Shown: in pieces, positions 27,381-35,567 of the stretch
Layout: every line of letters begins with the position of its first letter
How positions within the stretch are numbered: position 1 is the stretch's first letter
Assembly (NCBI RefSeq): GCF_003859945.1
Contig: NZ_RQYM01000001.1
Span: 62,001 to 126,000, forward strand
Direction of reading: 5' to 3'
Origin: Leucobacter sp. OH1287
GTDB taxonomy: Bacteria; Actinomycetota; Actinomycetes; Actinomycetales; Microbacteriaceae
Length of the DNA stretch: 64,000 nt
Translations under genes and position numbers: made by a program
The notes under the pieces: generated by a model
Databases searched by the model: none
What the model was told of the DNA's origin: nothing
Seen by the model: only the letters and a program-made list of their open reading frames with translations

Positions 27381-27407
27381 ACTAGCATTGACTAAAGGAA
27401 AGGCTAA

Positions 27408-27725
27408 ATGACTTACGTTATTGCTCTGCCGTGTGTTGACGTGAAGGATCGAGCGTGCGTTGACGAGTGCCCGGTTGACTGCATCTACGAGGGTGAGCGT
27501 TCGCTCTATATTCACCCCGATGAGTGCGTAGACTGCGGCGCTTGCGAGCCGGTCTGCCCGGTTGAGGCGATCTACTATGAGGATGATCTGCCGGAGGAGT
27601 GGGAGCACTACTACACGGTTAACGTCGATTTCTTTGAGGAGATCGGATCCCCGGGCGGCGCCGCAAAGGTTGGCCCCTACGGTTTCGATCACCCGCTGGT
27701 TGCGCAGCTACCACCGCAGGCTTAG
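27408..27725 (+). CDS. fdxA: 7Fe ferredoxin (3Fe-4S/4Fe-4S)
   Basis: A 105-aa electron carrier. The N-terminal cysteines ([17 protein letters not shown]) and [15 protein letters not shown] form the two clusters; the pattern fits the actinobacterial FdxC/FdxA 7Fe type. The start is ATG behind AAAGGAAAGG. Its stop overlaps the AGGAGG ribosome site of dapC, 10 bp ahead, an old actinobacterial gene pair (as in Rv1177-Rv1178). Confidence 0.97.
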   Translation: MTYVIALPCVDVKDRACVDECPVDCIYEGERSLYIHPDECVDCGACEPVCPVEAIYYEDDLPEEWEHYYTVNVDFFEEIGSPGGAAKVGPYGFDHPLVAQLPPQA

Positions 27726-27735
27726 GAGGTTTTTA

Positions 27736-28833
27736 ATGGTCAGACAGCTCCCCGACTACCCGTGGGACACACTCGCGCCCTACATCGCAAAGGCGAAGGC
27801 GCACCCCGAGGGTTTTGCTGACCTGTCGGTTGGTTCGCCGGTGGATCCCGCACCGGACTCCGCCCAGCGGGGTTTACTGAGCGGCGCAGCCGCGGGTTCA
27901 TACCCGACAACCCAGGGCACTGAGCAGCTGCGGCGGGCGATCTGCGACTGGTATTTAGACAGCCGCGGAGTCACGATCACGCCGGACTGTGTGATCCCCA
28001 CAATCGGTTCAAAGGAGCTGGTCGCGCTGCTGCCGTTCTTCCTCGGCCTCGGCAGCGGTGACACGATTGTGATCCCCGAGATCGCCTACCCGAGCTATGA
28101 GATGGGTGCGGCGTTTGTTGGCGCTGAGGTTGTGCGCGCCGACGATCCGGCTGACTGGCCTGAGTCAACACGCCTGATCTGGATTAACTCGCCAGCAAAC
28201 CCGCACGGCAGGGTGCTCAACACCGCTGAATTAAAACAGCGGGTCGCCCGTGCAAAAGAGCTTGGCGCGGTGCTTGCCAGCGACGAGTGTTACGCCGAGT
28301 TCGGCTGGGACGAGCCGTGGCAGACCGAGCGCATCCCGAGCGTGCTCGACCCCGCCGTCACAGACAGTCACAGCGGGCTTTTAAGCGTCTACTCGCTCAG
28401 CAAACAGTCCAACCTAGCGGCCTACCGAGCAGCTTTTATCGCCGGTGACAGCGAACTTATCGCGGCTATTTTGCGGATCCGTAAACACGCCGGTCTGATG
28501 CTTCCGTACCCGGTGCAAACCGCGCTTGAGAGCGCGCTGCCAGACACGGAACACACCCGCGAGCAGCGACTTCGTTATCAGCGTCGCCGAGAAATCTTGT
28601 TACCGGCGGTTGTGAACGCTGGCTGGGAAGTTTCAGACAGTGAGGCGGGACTCTACCTGTGGGCGAGTAACGGCACAGACTGCTGGGAACAGATCGCCAA
28701 ACTCGCCGACGCGGGAATTATCGCAGGGCCCGGTGCGTTCTACGGATACGCCGGTCAGCAGCATATTCGCCTCGCAATCACGGCAACCGACAGCGACATC
28801 GAGCTGGCCGCAAAACGCCTCGCCGCACTCTAA
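27736..28833 (+). CDS. dapC: Succinyldiaminopimelate aminotransferase DapC
   Basis: PLP aminotransferase converting N-succinyl-2-amino-6-oxopimelate to N-succinyl-LL-DAP in lysine/meso-DAP synthesis. The 365-aa protein starts MVRQLPDYPWDTLAPY, typical of actinobacterial DapC. The PLP lysine is Lys223 (SLSKQSNLAAYR). ATG 27736 has a perfect AGGAGG; the frame extends upstream over fdxA but without family similarity. With dapD and dapE 2-4 kb away it completes the succinylase branch in this window. Confidence 0.93.
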   Translation: MVRQLPDYPWDTLAPYIAKAKAHPEGFADLSVGSPVDPAPDSAQRGLLSGAAAGSYPTTQGTEQLRRAICDWYLDSRGVTITPDCVIPTIGSKELVALLPFFLGLGSGDTIVIPEIAYPSYEMGAAFVGAEVVRADDPADWPESTRLIWINSPANPHGRVLNTAELKQRVARAKELGAVLASDECYAEFGWDEPWQTERIPSVLDPAVTDSHSGLLSVYSLSKQSNLAAYRAAFIAGDSELIAAILRIRKHAGLMLPYPVQTALESALPDTEHTREQRLRYQRRREILLPAVVNAGWEVSDSEAGLYLWASNGTDCWEQIAKLADAGIIAGPGAFYGYAGQQHIRLAITATDSDIELAAKRLAAL

Positions 28834-28844
28834 TCAACCGTCCG

Positions 28845-28889
28845 TTGGCGCTCGCGTTAAAGGCTTTAGCCTACCCGCTTAGGCGCCAA
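28845..28889. terminator. Inverted repeat after dapC
   Basis: Outer arms TTGGCGC and GCGCCAA enclose an inner hairpin AGGC-TTTA-GCCT. AAAA follows, but no T-run on the plus strand, so it may be an imperfect terminator or a cruciform. The remaining bases up to gltA (to 29093) hold an AT-rich promoter region with TATAGG at 29021 and no gene. Confidence 0.45.
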
Positions 28890-29093
28890 AAGCAACCCGC
28901 AGCGGCGGTGATTTTCGCTGGTTTTGGGGCGCGGATCCGCTGAGTTTCTGCCCTGAAACTCATGCTTTAGGTTGATTTACGAGAATTCTGAATAGCTGTT
29001 TTGAGGATTATTCGGTAACCTATAGGGACGGTTTTGCGTTGAGCCGAAAACTTCAACGCACTCGGTCTTGTTCGCGCAATGATGGGAGAAGCG

Positions 29094-30395
29094 GTGACTA
29101 CAAACACACCAGACAGTCAGTCACGTAATGTTGCAAAACTGAGCTATAACGGGGTTGAGGCAGAGCTTCCGGTGCTGCAGGCAACCTCTGGTAAAGCCGC
29201 GATTGACATCAGTACGCTAACCAAGCAAACCGGCCTCACCGGGCTGGATTACGGCTTTGTAAACACCGCCTCAACCCGCTCAGAGATCACCTACATTGAC
29301 GGCGATGAGGGGATCCTGCGCTACCGGGGCTACTCGATTGAGGATCTGGCAGAGAACTCAACCTTCCTGGAGGTTGCCTACCTGCTGATCTACGGTGAGC
29401 TGCCAACACCCGAGCAGATGGCGAAGTTTGATAACGAGATCCGCCGCCACACGCTGCTGCACGAGGACATGAAATACTACTTCGAGGGGCTGCCGCACAC
29501 CGCACACCCGATGGCGGTGCTCGCCGGCGGTATTCAGGCGCTCTCAACCTTCTACGAGGGATCGCTCAACACCAACTCGCCAGACCTGGTTGAGGTTAAC
29601 ACGATCCGGCTGCTCGCGAAACTGCCGGTGCTTGCCGCTTACTCACACAAGAAGTCGATCGGTCAGGCGTTCCTCTACCCAGACAACTCACAAAACTTTG
29701 TTGAGAACTTCCTGCGCCTAAACTTCGGCAACCTGGCTGAGCCATACGAGATGAACCCGGTGCTGGTGAAAGCGCTTGACAGGCTTTTGATTCTGCACGC
29801 GGATCACGAGCAGAACGCCTCAACCTCGACGGTGCGGCTTGTTGGATCCACCGGCGCAAACATGTTCTCCTCAATCTCCGCAGGCATTAACGCGCTCTCC
29901 GGCCCACTGCACGGCGGTGCCAACGAGGCGGTTTTGAAGATGCTCGGCGACATTAAAGAGTCGGGCATGGGGATGCGCCACTTCGTTGAGCGGGTGAAGA
30001 ACAAAGAGGCGGGCGTGAAGCTGATGGGCTTCGGGCACCGCGTCTACAAGAACTACGATCCGCGCGCCCGCATCGTTAAGCAGAGCGCTGACCAGGTGCT
30101 CGCTGAGCTCGGCATCAACGATCCGCTGCTCGATCTCGCGAAAGAGCTTGAGCAGATCGCGCTGGAGGACGACTACTTCAAGGAGCGGAAACTCTACCCG
30201 AACGTGGACTTCTACACCGGCGTTATCTACAAGGCGATGGGTTTCCCAACCAGGATGTTCACGGTGCTGTTCGCGATCGGTCGCCTGCCCGGGTGGATCG
30301 CCCACTGGCGGGAGGCTCACGAGGATCGCTTCACCAAGATCGGCAGGCCGCAGCAGCTATACGTTGGTTCAGACCTGCGAAAGACCGCGCGCTAA
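29094..30395 (+). CDS. gltA: Citrate synthase
   Basis: Condenses oxaloacetate and acetyl-CoA to citrate. The 433-aa protein is of the bacterial type II (NADH-sensitive class) length. Catalytic segments are LHADHEQNAS (His), GGANE, and GFGHRVYKNYDPRA (His and the catalytic Asp downstream of it). GTG 29094 is chosen because GGAG lies 5 nt upstream; ATGs at 29079 and 29082 in the same frame coincide with that ribosome site. Monocistronic. Confidence 0.96.
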   Translation: MTTNTPDSQSRNVAKLSYNGVEAELPVLQATSGKAAIDISTLTKQTGLTGLDYGFVNTASTRSEITYIDGDEGILRYRGYSIEDLAENSTFLEVAYLLIYGELPTPEQMAKFDNEIRRHTLLHEDMKYYFEGLPHTAHPMAVLAGGIQALSTFYEGSLNTNSPDLVEVNTIRLLAKLPVLAAYSHKKSIGQAFLYPDNSQNFVENFLRLNFGNLAEPYEMNPVLVKALDRLLILHADHEQNASTSTVRLVGSTGANMFSSISAGINALSGPLHGGANEAVLKMLGDIKESGMGMRHFVERVKNKEAGVKLMGFGHRVYKNYDPRARIVKQSADQVLAELGINDPLLDLAKELEQIALEDDYFKERKLYPNVDFYTGVIYKAMGFPTRMFTVLFAIGRLPGWIAHWREAHEDRFTKIGRPQQLYVGSDLRKTAR

Positions 30396-30432
30396 GCAGG
30401 GCTCTGCGCTAGCGAAAGACAGGGCGGGCGTG

Positions 30433-30466
30433 CTCGCGTGCCGCGCAAATTCGCGTGCCACGCATG
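30433..30466. repeat. 17-bp tandem duplication downstream of gltA
   Basis: Units CTCGCGTGCCGCGCAAA and TTCGCGTGCCACGCATG. A related pair GCGCTAGCGAAAGACA / GCACTAGCGAAACAAA flanks them. Confidence 0.6.
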
Positions 30467-30498
30467 CACGCGCCGAGTAACCTGCACTAGCGAAACAA

Positions 30499-30537
30499 AA
30501 CCGGCAGGAACCGTGTTCACAGTCCCCGCCGGTTCTT
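30499..30537. terminator. Bidirectional terminator between gltA and dapD
   Basis: Arms AACCGGC and GCCGGTT, extended by GG/CC pairs, surround a loop of about 14 nt, with AAAA before and TTCTTG after. Placed between convergent stops. Confidence 0.75.
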
Positions 30538-30546
30538 GCTTAGTCG

Positions 30547-31485
30547 CTAGAGGTGCAGATCCTCGTTGAGCGCGATCTTGGCACCGCTGCGCGGCAAAAC
30601 CTCAACCGCGCCGGTCGCCGAGTTGCGCCTAAACAGCAGCGAGTCAGCCCCGGACAGAGCAGCCGCCTTCACAGTTGAACCGTCAGGCAGCAGCACCTTC
30701 GTGCCCGCAGTCACATACAGACCTGCCTCAACAACGCTGTCGTTCCCGATTGATATGCCGATACCGCTGTTTGCGCCGAGCAGTGCGCGCTCGCCGATTG
30801 TCACCCGGTGGGTGCCACCGCCCGACAGTGTGCCCATAATCGAGGCACCGCCGCCAATATCAGAGCCGTCACCGACGATAACGCCCTGAGAGATCCGTCC
30901 CTCAACCATAGAAGCGCCGAGTGTGCCAGCGTTAAAGTTAACAAATCCCTCGTGCATCACGGTTGTTCCCGGAGCGAGGTGGGCGCCGAGACGCACACGG
31001 GAGGAATCCGCTATCCGCACACCCCGCGGCGCAACATAGTCGGTTAGCCGCGGGAACTTATCGACCGCGAGCGCCGTTAAACCGCTCGCGCGCAGCGAAG
31101 CGAGGTTGTCGTTGTAGAACTCGGTTGCAACCGGGCCCGCAGCCGTCCAGACAACGTTCGGCAGCGCCGCAAACACACCATCCAGGTTGATGCTGCCCGG
31201 CTTCACCAGGCAGTGTGAGAGCAGCTGCAGACGCAGATAAGCGTCGGCTGTGTCCGCCACTTTCGCTGCCAGGTTGCTGGTTACGGCCCGCAACTCAATT
31301 GTCACACCGCGGCGCGGATCCGCCCCCACCGAGCTGCGAAGCCCAGCGGGCGCGTGCTCGGGCGTAAAGTTCTTAGGTGCCTCACCCAGCTGCGGGTGAG
31401 GGATCCACGCGTCAAGCACCTCCCCGGCAGCGGTAACAGTTGCGAGCGCGTAACCCCAAGCGGTTTCTGGTGTGATTTTAGTCAT
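30547..31485 (-). CDS. dapD: 2,3,4,5-tetrahydropyridine-2,6-dicarboxylate N-succinyltransferase
   Basis: Succinyl-CoA-dependent step of lysine/DAP synthesis. The 312-aa protein is of the actinobacterial DapD type: N-terminal [20 protein letters not shown], then a left-handed beta-helix of hexapeptide repeats (about residues 160-270, including [21 protein letters not shown]). A TATGCT -10 (31492-31497) lies 6 nt before the ATG, so the mRNA is probably leaderless. Divergent from dapE with 72 bp between start codons. Confidence 0.96.
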   Translation of the reverse strand: MTKITPETAWGYALATVTAAGEVLDAWIPHPQLGEAPKNFTPEHAPAGLRSSVGADPRRGVTIELRAVTSNLAAKVADTADAYLRLQLLSHCLVKPGSINLDGVFAALPNVVWTAAGPVATEFYNDNLASLRASGLTALAVDKFPRLTDYVAPRGVRIADSSRVRLGAHLAPGTTVMHEGFVNFNAGTLGASMVEGRISQGVIVGDGSDIGGGASIMGTLSGGGTHRVTIGERALLGANSGIGISIGNDSVVEAGLYVTAGTKVLLPDGSTVKAAALSGADSLLFRRNSATGAVEVLPRSGAKIALNEDLHL

Positions 31486-31491
31486 GAGTCA

Positions 31492-31550
31492 AGCATACAA
31501 AATTTGATTCAGCAACGCACCAGACAACTCTCCGGTCGAGTCAGTAAGAT
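31492..31550. promoter_or_regulatory. Back-to-back leaderless promoters of dapD and dapE
   Basis: The minus strand carries TATGCT (31492-31497), 6 nt from the dapD ATG. The plus strand carries TAAGAT (31545-31550), 7 nt from the dapE ATG. Neither start codon has a Shine-Dalgarno sequence. Confidence 0.55.
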
Positions 31551-31557
31551 CATAGCT

Positions 31558-32664
31558 ATGACAGAGCAACAATTAGACCTGACTGATCCTGTTAATCTGA
31601 CAGAGCAGCTCTGCAATTTTGAGTCTGTTTCTGGGAACGAGGCTGCGCTGGCGGACGCCATTTTTGCGCGGGTTAGCAAGCTTCCGCACCTGACCTGTCA
31701 CCGTGACGGTGACACAATCGTCTGCCGCACCTCCCTCGGCAGGTCGCAGCGGGTTGTAATTGCCGGGCACATTGACACCGTGCCGGTTAACAACAATCTG
31801 CCGGTGAAAACCATCGCCGAAACACCGGTTGAGGGTGACGCAACCCCGGACACTGTGCTGTGGGGGCGCGGCACCGTTGATATGAAGGCGGGTGTTGCGG
31901 TGCAGCTGGTGCTCGCCGCCGAACTCGATAACCCAGCCTACGACATCACCTGGGTTTGGTACGACAACGAGGAGGTGTCAAGCGACCTGAACGGTCTCGG
32001 GCGGACGCTAAGAAACAGCCCGGAGTTGTTCGCGGGCGATTTTGCGATCCTCGGGGAGCCGTCAAACGGCACGGTTGAGGGTGGCTGCAACGGCACACTG
32101 CGCTGTGTTGTTAGTTTCGCCGGGAAGCGGGCACACTCGGCTCGCAGCTGGACGGGGGTTAACGCGATCCAGCGCGCCGGTGAAACGCTTGTGCGGCTCA
32201 ACAGCTATGCTGCCGAGACCGTGGTTGTTGACGGGCTGGAGTATCGCGAGGGTTTGAACGCGGTGCGGATCAGTGGCGGGGTCGCCGGCAATGTTATTCC
32301 CGACAGCTGCAAAATCGAGGTTAACTACCGTTTCTGTCCGGCAAAAAGCCCAGCTGAAGCAGAGGCGTTTGTGCGGGAGTTCTTTGCGGACGCTGACAGC
32401 GTCGAGATTGTTGATCTCGCGCCGGGAGCAAGGCCGGGGCTGGATGCGCCGCTCGCCAAACAGCTGGTTGAGGCTGTGGGGCAGCCACCGCGCGCAAAGG
32501 TTGGTTGGACGGATGTTGCCCGCTTTAGCGAGCTTAATATTCCGGCGGTTAATTACGGGCCGGGGGATCCGCTGCTCGCGCACGCTGATGATGAGCGGGT
32601 GAGTGCGAACCAGATTCGCGCAAACTATTTAGCCCTGTATCAGTGGCTTACGCAAAATCAGTGA
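31558..32664 (+). CDS. dapE: Succinyl-diaminopimelate desuccinylase
   Basis: Zinc M20 amidohydrolase releasing succinate from N-succinyl-LL-DAP. The 368-aa protein has GHIDTVPV (metal His and catalytic Asp, about residue 73), GTVDMKAG (about residue 106) and the general base in DNEEVSS (about residue 140). It starts at ATG 31558; an upstream in-frame extension overlaps dapD in antisense and is not conserved. Confidence 0.95.
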   Translation: MTEQQLDLTDPVNLTEQLCNFESVSGNEAALADAIFARVSKLPHLTCHRDGDTIVCRTSLGRSQRVVIAGHIDTVPVNNNLPVKTIAETPVEGDATPDTVLWGRGTVDMKAGVAVQLVLAAELDNPAYDITWVWYDNEEVSSDLNGLGRTLRNSPELFAGDFAILGEPSNGTVEGGCNGTLRCVVSFAGKRAHSARSWTGVNAIQRAGETLVRLNSYAAETVVVDGLEYREGLNAVRISGGVAGNVIPDSCKIEVNYRFCPAKSPAEAEAFVREFFADADSVEIVDLAPGARPGLDAPLAKQLVEAVGQPPRAKVGWTDVARFSELNIPAVNYGPGDPLLAHADDERVSANQIRANYLALYQWLTQNQ

Positions 32665-32783
32665 CAGCAGTAGACTGGTTATGGAGACTGAGTAAACAGC
32701 GTTTACCGCGGGGTGAGAAAACTTAAGCGCCGCATCGCAGTGTTTGATTCACCGTGTTTGGTTTGCGCTGGTGAGGAGCAAAA

Positions 32784-32963
32784 ATGGCTGCAATGAAGCC
32801 GAGAACCGGGGACGGCCCGGTTGAGGCGGTAAAAGAGGGGCAGGTTATTGTGATTCGCGTTCCCCTGGAGGGCGGGGGAAGGCTCGCGGTTGCGCTGAAC
32901 CGTGCTGAGGCGGCTGAGCTGCACAGTGCGCTCGCGTACGCTGTTGGGGCCGAGTCAGCATAG
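32784..32963 (+). CDS. DUF3117 small protein
   Basis: A 59-aa protein beginning MAAMKPRTGDGPVEAVKEG and ending in an Ala-rich helix (LNRAEAAELHSALAYAVG), the standard actinobacterial DUF3117 sequence. ATG behind GAGGAGC. The function is unknown. Its usual place near dapE and the O-methyltransferase is kept. Confidence 0.93.
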   Translation: MAAMKPRTGDGPVEAVKEGQVIVIRVPLEGGGRLAVALNRAEAAELHSALAYAVGAESA

Positions 32964-33004
32964 CGCCCGGGTAGAGCCGGGTTAGCGCCTGGTACTAAGC
33001 AGGT
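32961..33004. repeat. 22-bp tandem repeat starting at the DUF3117 stop codon
   Basis: Units 32961-32982 (TAGCGCCCGGGTAGAGCCGG plus GT) and 32983-33004 (TAGCGCCTGGTACTAAGCAG plus GT). A third partial copy, ATAGCGCCCGG, occurs at about 33031, next to the O-methyltransferase stop codon. Each unit begins with TAG. Confidence 0.65.
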
Positions 33005-33042
33005 TTTCAGACGCTGCGCCTAAGAGGAGATAGCGCCCGGCG

Positions 33043-33675
33043 CTAGTTTGCGGTGCGGGTGAGTGTCAGCACACCGCCGCCAACCGAGGAGAGCGTTGCA
33101 ACAACCGCGTTAGACTCCGCCATAATCTGCAGCAGGTCACGGAACTGGGCTGTTGTGTTGTCGCGTGCGGCCGGATCCGCCACCTGACCGTGCCAGAGCG
33201 CGTTCGGGATGACGATTGTTCCACCCTCGCGCACCAGCTGCAGCCCGAACTCAACGTAGCTGAGCAGCTGGTCGGGGTTTGCGTCGATCAGCAGCAGATC
33301 GTAGCTGCCGGGGTTGAGGCGCGGCATAATATCAACCGCTGCCGCCTCAATAAGGCGCACCCGTGACTGTGGAATCTGTGCCTCGGTGAAAACCTGGCGG
33401 GCGACACGCAGGTGTTCAGGATCAACGTCAATCGAGGTGAGGTAGGCGTTGTCGCTGTAGCGCAGCAGCGCCAAACCGCTGACACCCGCGCCAGTGCCAA
33501 CCTCGCAAATATTCTTGGCGCCGGTCAGCACGACAAGTGAGCTGAGGTAGGCGGCAACCGCGGGGGAAACCGGTTCGATTCCGAGCTCCAGTGAGTGTCT
33601 GCGTGCTCTAACAATGCTGACCGGCTCGTCTGGATACTGTTCAACAAACTGCCAGTTGCTCTCGATCTTGCTCAC
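33043..33675 (-). CDS. SAM-dependent O-methyltransferase (Rv1220c type)
   Basis: A 210-aa class I methyltransferase of the O-methyltransferase 3 (CCoAOMT-like) family: SAM motif EVGTGAGVSGLALL (about residue 62), IDVDPEH acidic residue, and LLLIDANPDQ (metal-binding Asp). GTG 33675 has GGAGGG upstream; a longer start at 33690 lies 9 nt behind TAGAAT and could also be used. The substrate is unknown. The gene order dapE-DUF3117-O-methyltransferase matches other actinobacteria. Confidence 0.9.
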   Translation of the reverse strand: MSKIESNWQFVEQYPDEPVSIVRARRHSLELGIEPVSPAVAAYLSSLVVLTGAKNICEVGTGAGVSGLALLRYSDNAYLTSIDVDPEHLRVARQVFTEAQIPQSRVRLIEAAAVDIMPRLNPGSYDLLLIDANPDQLLSYVEFGLQLVREGGTIVIPNALWHGQVADPAARDNTTAQFRDLLQIMAESNAVVATLSSVGGGVLTLTRTAN

Positions 33676-33774
33676 GATACTCCCTCCCACGTTATGCCCA
33701 TTCTACCGGGCATTGTTAATAAGCATATTGCAGTATTCACCGACTGCACAGCAGAAACACAGTAATCTAGATGT

Positions 33775-35019
33775 GTGGCTAATGCAAGAGTTTTTGTGGG
33801 ACGACTGGCGGGCAGAGGGATTTTTGACCCCTCCGGAGACAAAATCGGCAAGGTGCGAGACTTTGTCGCCGTTGAACGCGCAGCCTCCGCCCCGCGAGTG
33901 GTTGGTTTGGTCGCTGAAATCCCCGGTCGAAAGCGTGTTTTTATTCCGATCGACCAGGTTGTTTCGGTTACCAGCGGCCAGGTGATTAGCAACGGCGTGG
34001 TAAACATGCGCCGTTTTGAACAGCGCGGCGGTGAACAGCGTGTGCTCGCCGAGATCATCGGCAGAGAAAAACCGCTGCTTGACGGATCCGGCAAGGTGAA
34101 AATCGAGGACGCCGCGATTGAGCAGACCCGCGGTGGTGAGTGGGTTGTTTCTGAGGTGTTTGTGAAGCTGCCAAAAACCAGCGGGCCGCTCGGCAGAAGC
34201 CGCAGCAAGGTGCTCAGCTGGGAGGAGCTCGGTAAAACCGCCGCGGGCGCTGACAGCGGATCCGCGGAGCTGCTGATTCAGACGCTTGTGGATCTGAAAC
34301 CCGCCGATCTTGCCGAGGCGCTGCTTGAGCTGCCCGCTGTGAGACGCGGTGAGGTGGTTACTGAGCTGCCCGACGACATGGTTGCTGACGCGCTTGAGGA
34401 GATGGACGAGAGCGACCAGATTGCGACGCTGCAGTACCTGAACTCGGATCGCGCGGCGGATGTGCTCGACCAGATGGAGCCGGATGACGCGGCGGACCTG
34501 ATCCACGCGCTGCCTGACCAGCATGGCCAGGAGCTGCTTGATTTGATGGAGCCCGAGGAGGCGGAGGATGTGCGACGCCTGCTCGAGTACGAGCAGGACA
34601 CGGCGGGTGGTTTGATGAACCCCGCGCCGATTGTTTTGCCAGCCGAATCCTCCGTGGCGGAGGCGTTGGCGATGATCCGCAAAGCCGAGATTGCGCCCGC
34701 GATGGCGTCGGCCGTGTATGTCACCCTGCCGCCCTATGAGACCCCGACCGGTGAGTATCAGGGGATGGTGCATTTTCAGCGGATGCTTAGATTCCCGCCG
34801 CACGAGCGGCTCTCGGCGCTGCTGGACAGCGAACTGGAGCCGATCCCGGTGAACGCGAGCGCCGCCGAGGTTGCCAGGCGCCTGGCGAGCTACGACCTGG
34901 TTGCGATCCCGGTGGTTGATGAGTCAAACAACATGCTCGGCGTGATTACAATTGATGACGTGCTTGATCATCTGCTGCCGGATGACTGGCGGCACGCGGA
35001 TGATGAGGGAGGTAGCTAG
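33775..35019 (+). CDS. Soluble PRC-barrel / MgtE_N / CBS protein (no transport domain)
   Basis: A 414-aa cytoplasmic protein. The N-terminal PRC-barrel-like domain (about residues 5-110) is followed by an acidic MgtE N-domain superhelix (about residues 160-285) and a CBS pair (about residues 285-405). The MgtE membrane channel is entirely absent, so it cannot itself move magnesium. It resembles the regulatory half of MgtE. Its stop overlaps the start of a DUF1003 two-helix membrane protein by 1 bp, a partner conserved in actinobacteria (Rv1232c-Rv1231c). A TAATCT -10 lies 6 nt before the GTG start (leaderless). Confidence 0.88.
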   Translation: MANARVFVGRLAGRGIFDPSGDKIGKVRDFVAVERAASAPRVVGLVAEIPGRKRVFIPIDQVVSVTSGQVISNGVVNMRRFEQRGGEQRVLAEIIGREKPLLDGSGKVKIEDAAIEQTRGGEWVVSEVFVKLPKTSGPLGRSRSKVLSWEELGKTAAGADSGSAELLIQTLVDLKPADLAEALLELPAVRRGEVVTELPDDMVADALEEMDESDQIATLQYLNSDRAADVLDQMEPDDAADLIHALPDQHGQELLDLMEPEEAEDVRRLLEYEQDTAGGLMNPAPIVLPAESSVAEALAMIRKAEIAPAMASAVYVTLPPYETPTGEYQGMVHFQRMLRFPPHERLSALLDSELEPIPVNASAAEVARRLASYDLVAIPVVDESNNMLGVITIDDVLDHLLPDDWRHADDEGGS

Positions 35020-35567
35020 TGACACAGCCACAGGATCAGCAGCTAACCCCCGAAAAGCGGCAGGCCGCCAGTGAGCGTTTCGGTCGCTGGTCAGAGAGTA
35101 TCGCCAGGGCGATGGGAACCCCAACCTTCCTGGTGATTTTAACGCTCTTCTGTATTATCTGGATCACCTGGAACACTGTCGCGCCAGAGGCATGGCGTTT
35201 CGACTCGGCAGCAATCGGTTTCACCGCGCTAACCCTGATCCTCTCCCTGCAGGCGTCATATGCTGCGCCGATGATTCTGCTCGCCCAAAACCGGCAGGAC
35301 GACAGGGACAGGGTGCAGATTGAGCAGGATCGGCAGCGCGCCGAACGCAACCTCGCCGACACCGAGTTTATGGTGCGCGAGGTGGTTGCGCTGAGGCTCG
35401 CGATCTCGGAACTGCCCGACCGCGACTGGGTGAAGCAGGAGCTGCGCACACTGCTCGCCGAGATTGAAAGCGAGCGGGAGCGCACAAACGACGCCGAGGA
35501 CGCCGAGGACGCCGAGGACACCGACAACCTAGACAGCACCGCGGATGGCCGAGCAGATAACAGCTGA
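35019..35567 (+). CDS. DUF1003 membrane protein
   Basis: A 182-aa protein with two membrane helices (about residues 36-55 and 65-85), bracketed by an amphipathic N-terminus and a long charged C-terminal coiled coil (DDRDRVQIEQDRQRAERNL). It ends in a DAED repeat tail. DUF1003 proteins are of unknown function. Overlap with the MgtE_N/CBS gene suggests a membrane/soluble pair sensing divalent cation or nucleotide. GTG start behind GAGGGAGG. Its last 23 bases overlap the mrp start. Confidence 0.88.
   Translation: MTQPQDQQLTPEKRQAASERFGRWSESIARAMGTPTFLVILTLFCIIWITWNTVAPEAWRFDSAAIGFTALTLILSLQASYAAPMILLAQNRQDDRDRVQIEQDRQRAERNLADTEFMVREVVALRLAISELPDRDWVKQELRTLLAEIESERERTNDAEDAEDAEDTDNLDSTADGRADNS

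Noticed and set aside
33568-33590. GGTTCGATTCC string resembling a tRNA T-loop
   Set aside because: It lies inside the O-methyltransferase gene and no acceptor, D or anticodon arms can be folded around it.
33703-34803. Long antisense frame of 366 codons opposite the MgtE-like gene
   Set aside because: It is the mirror of a strongly coding gene; composition is His/Leu/Gln-rich without any family motif, and no promoter or ribosome site fits.
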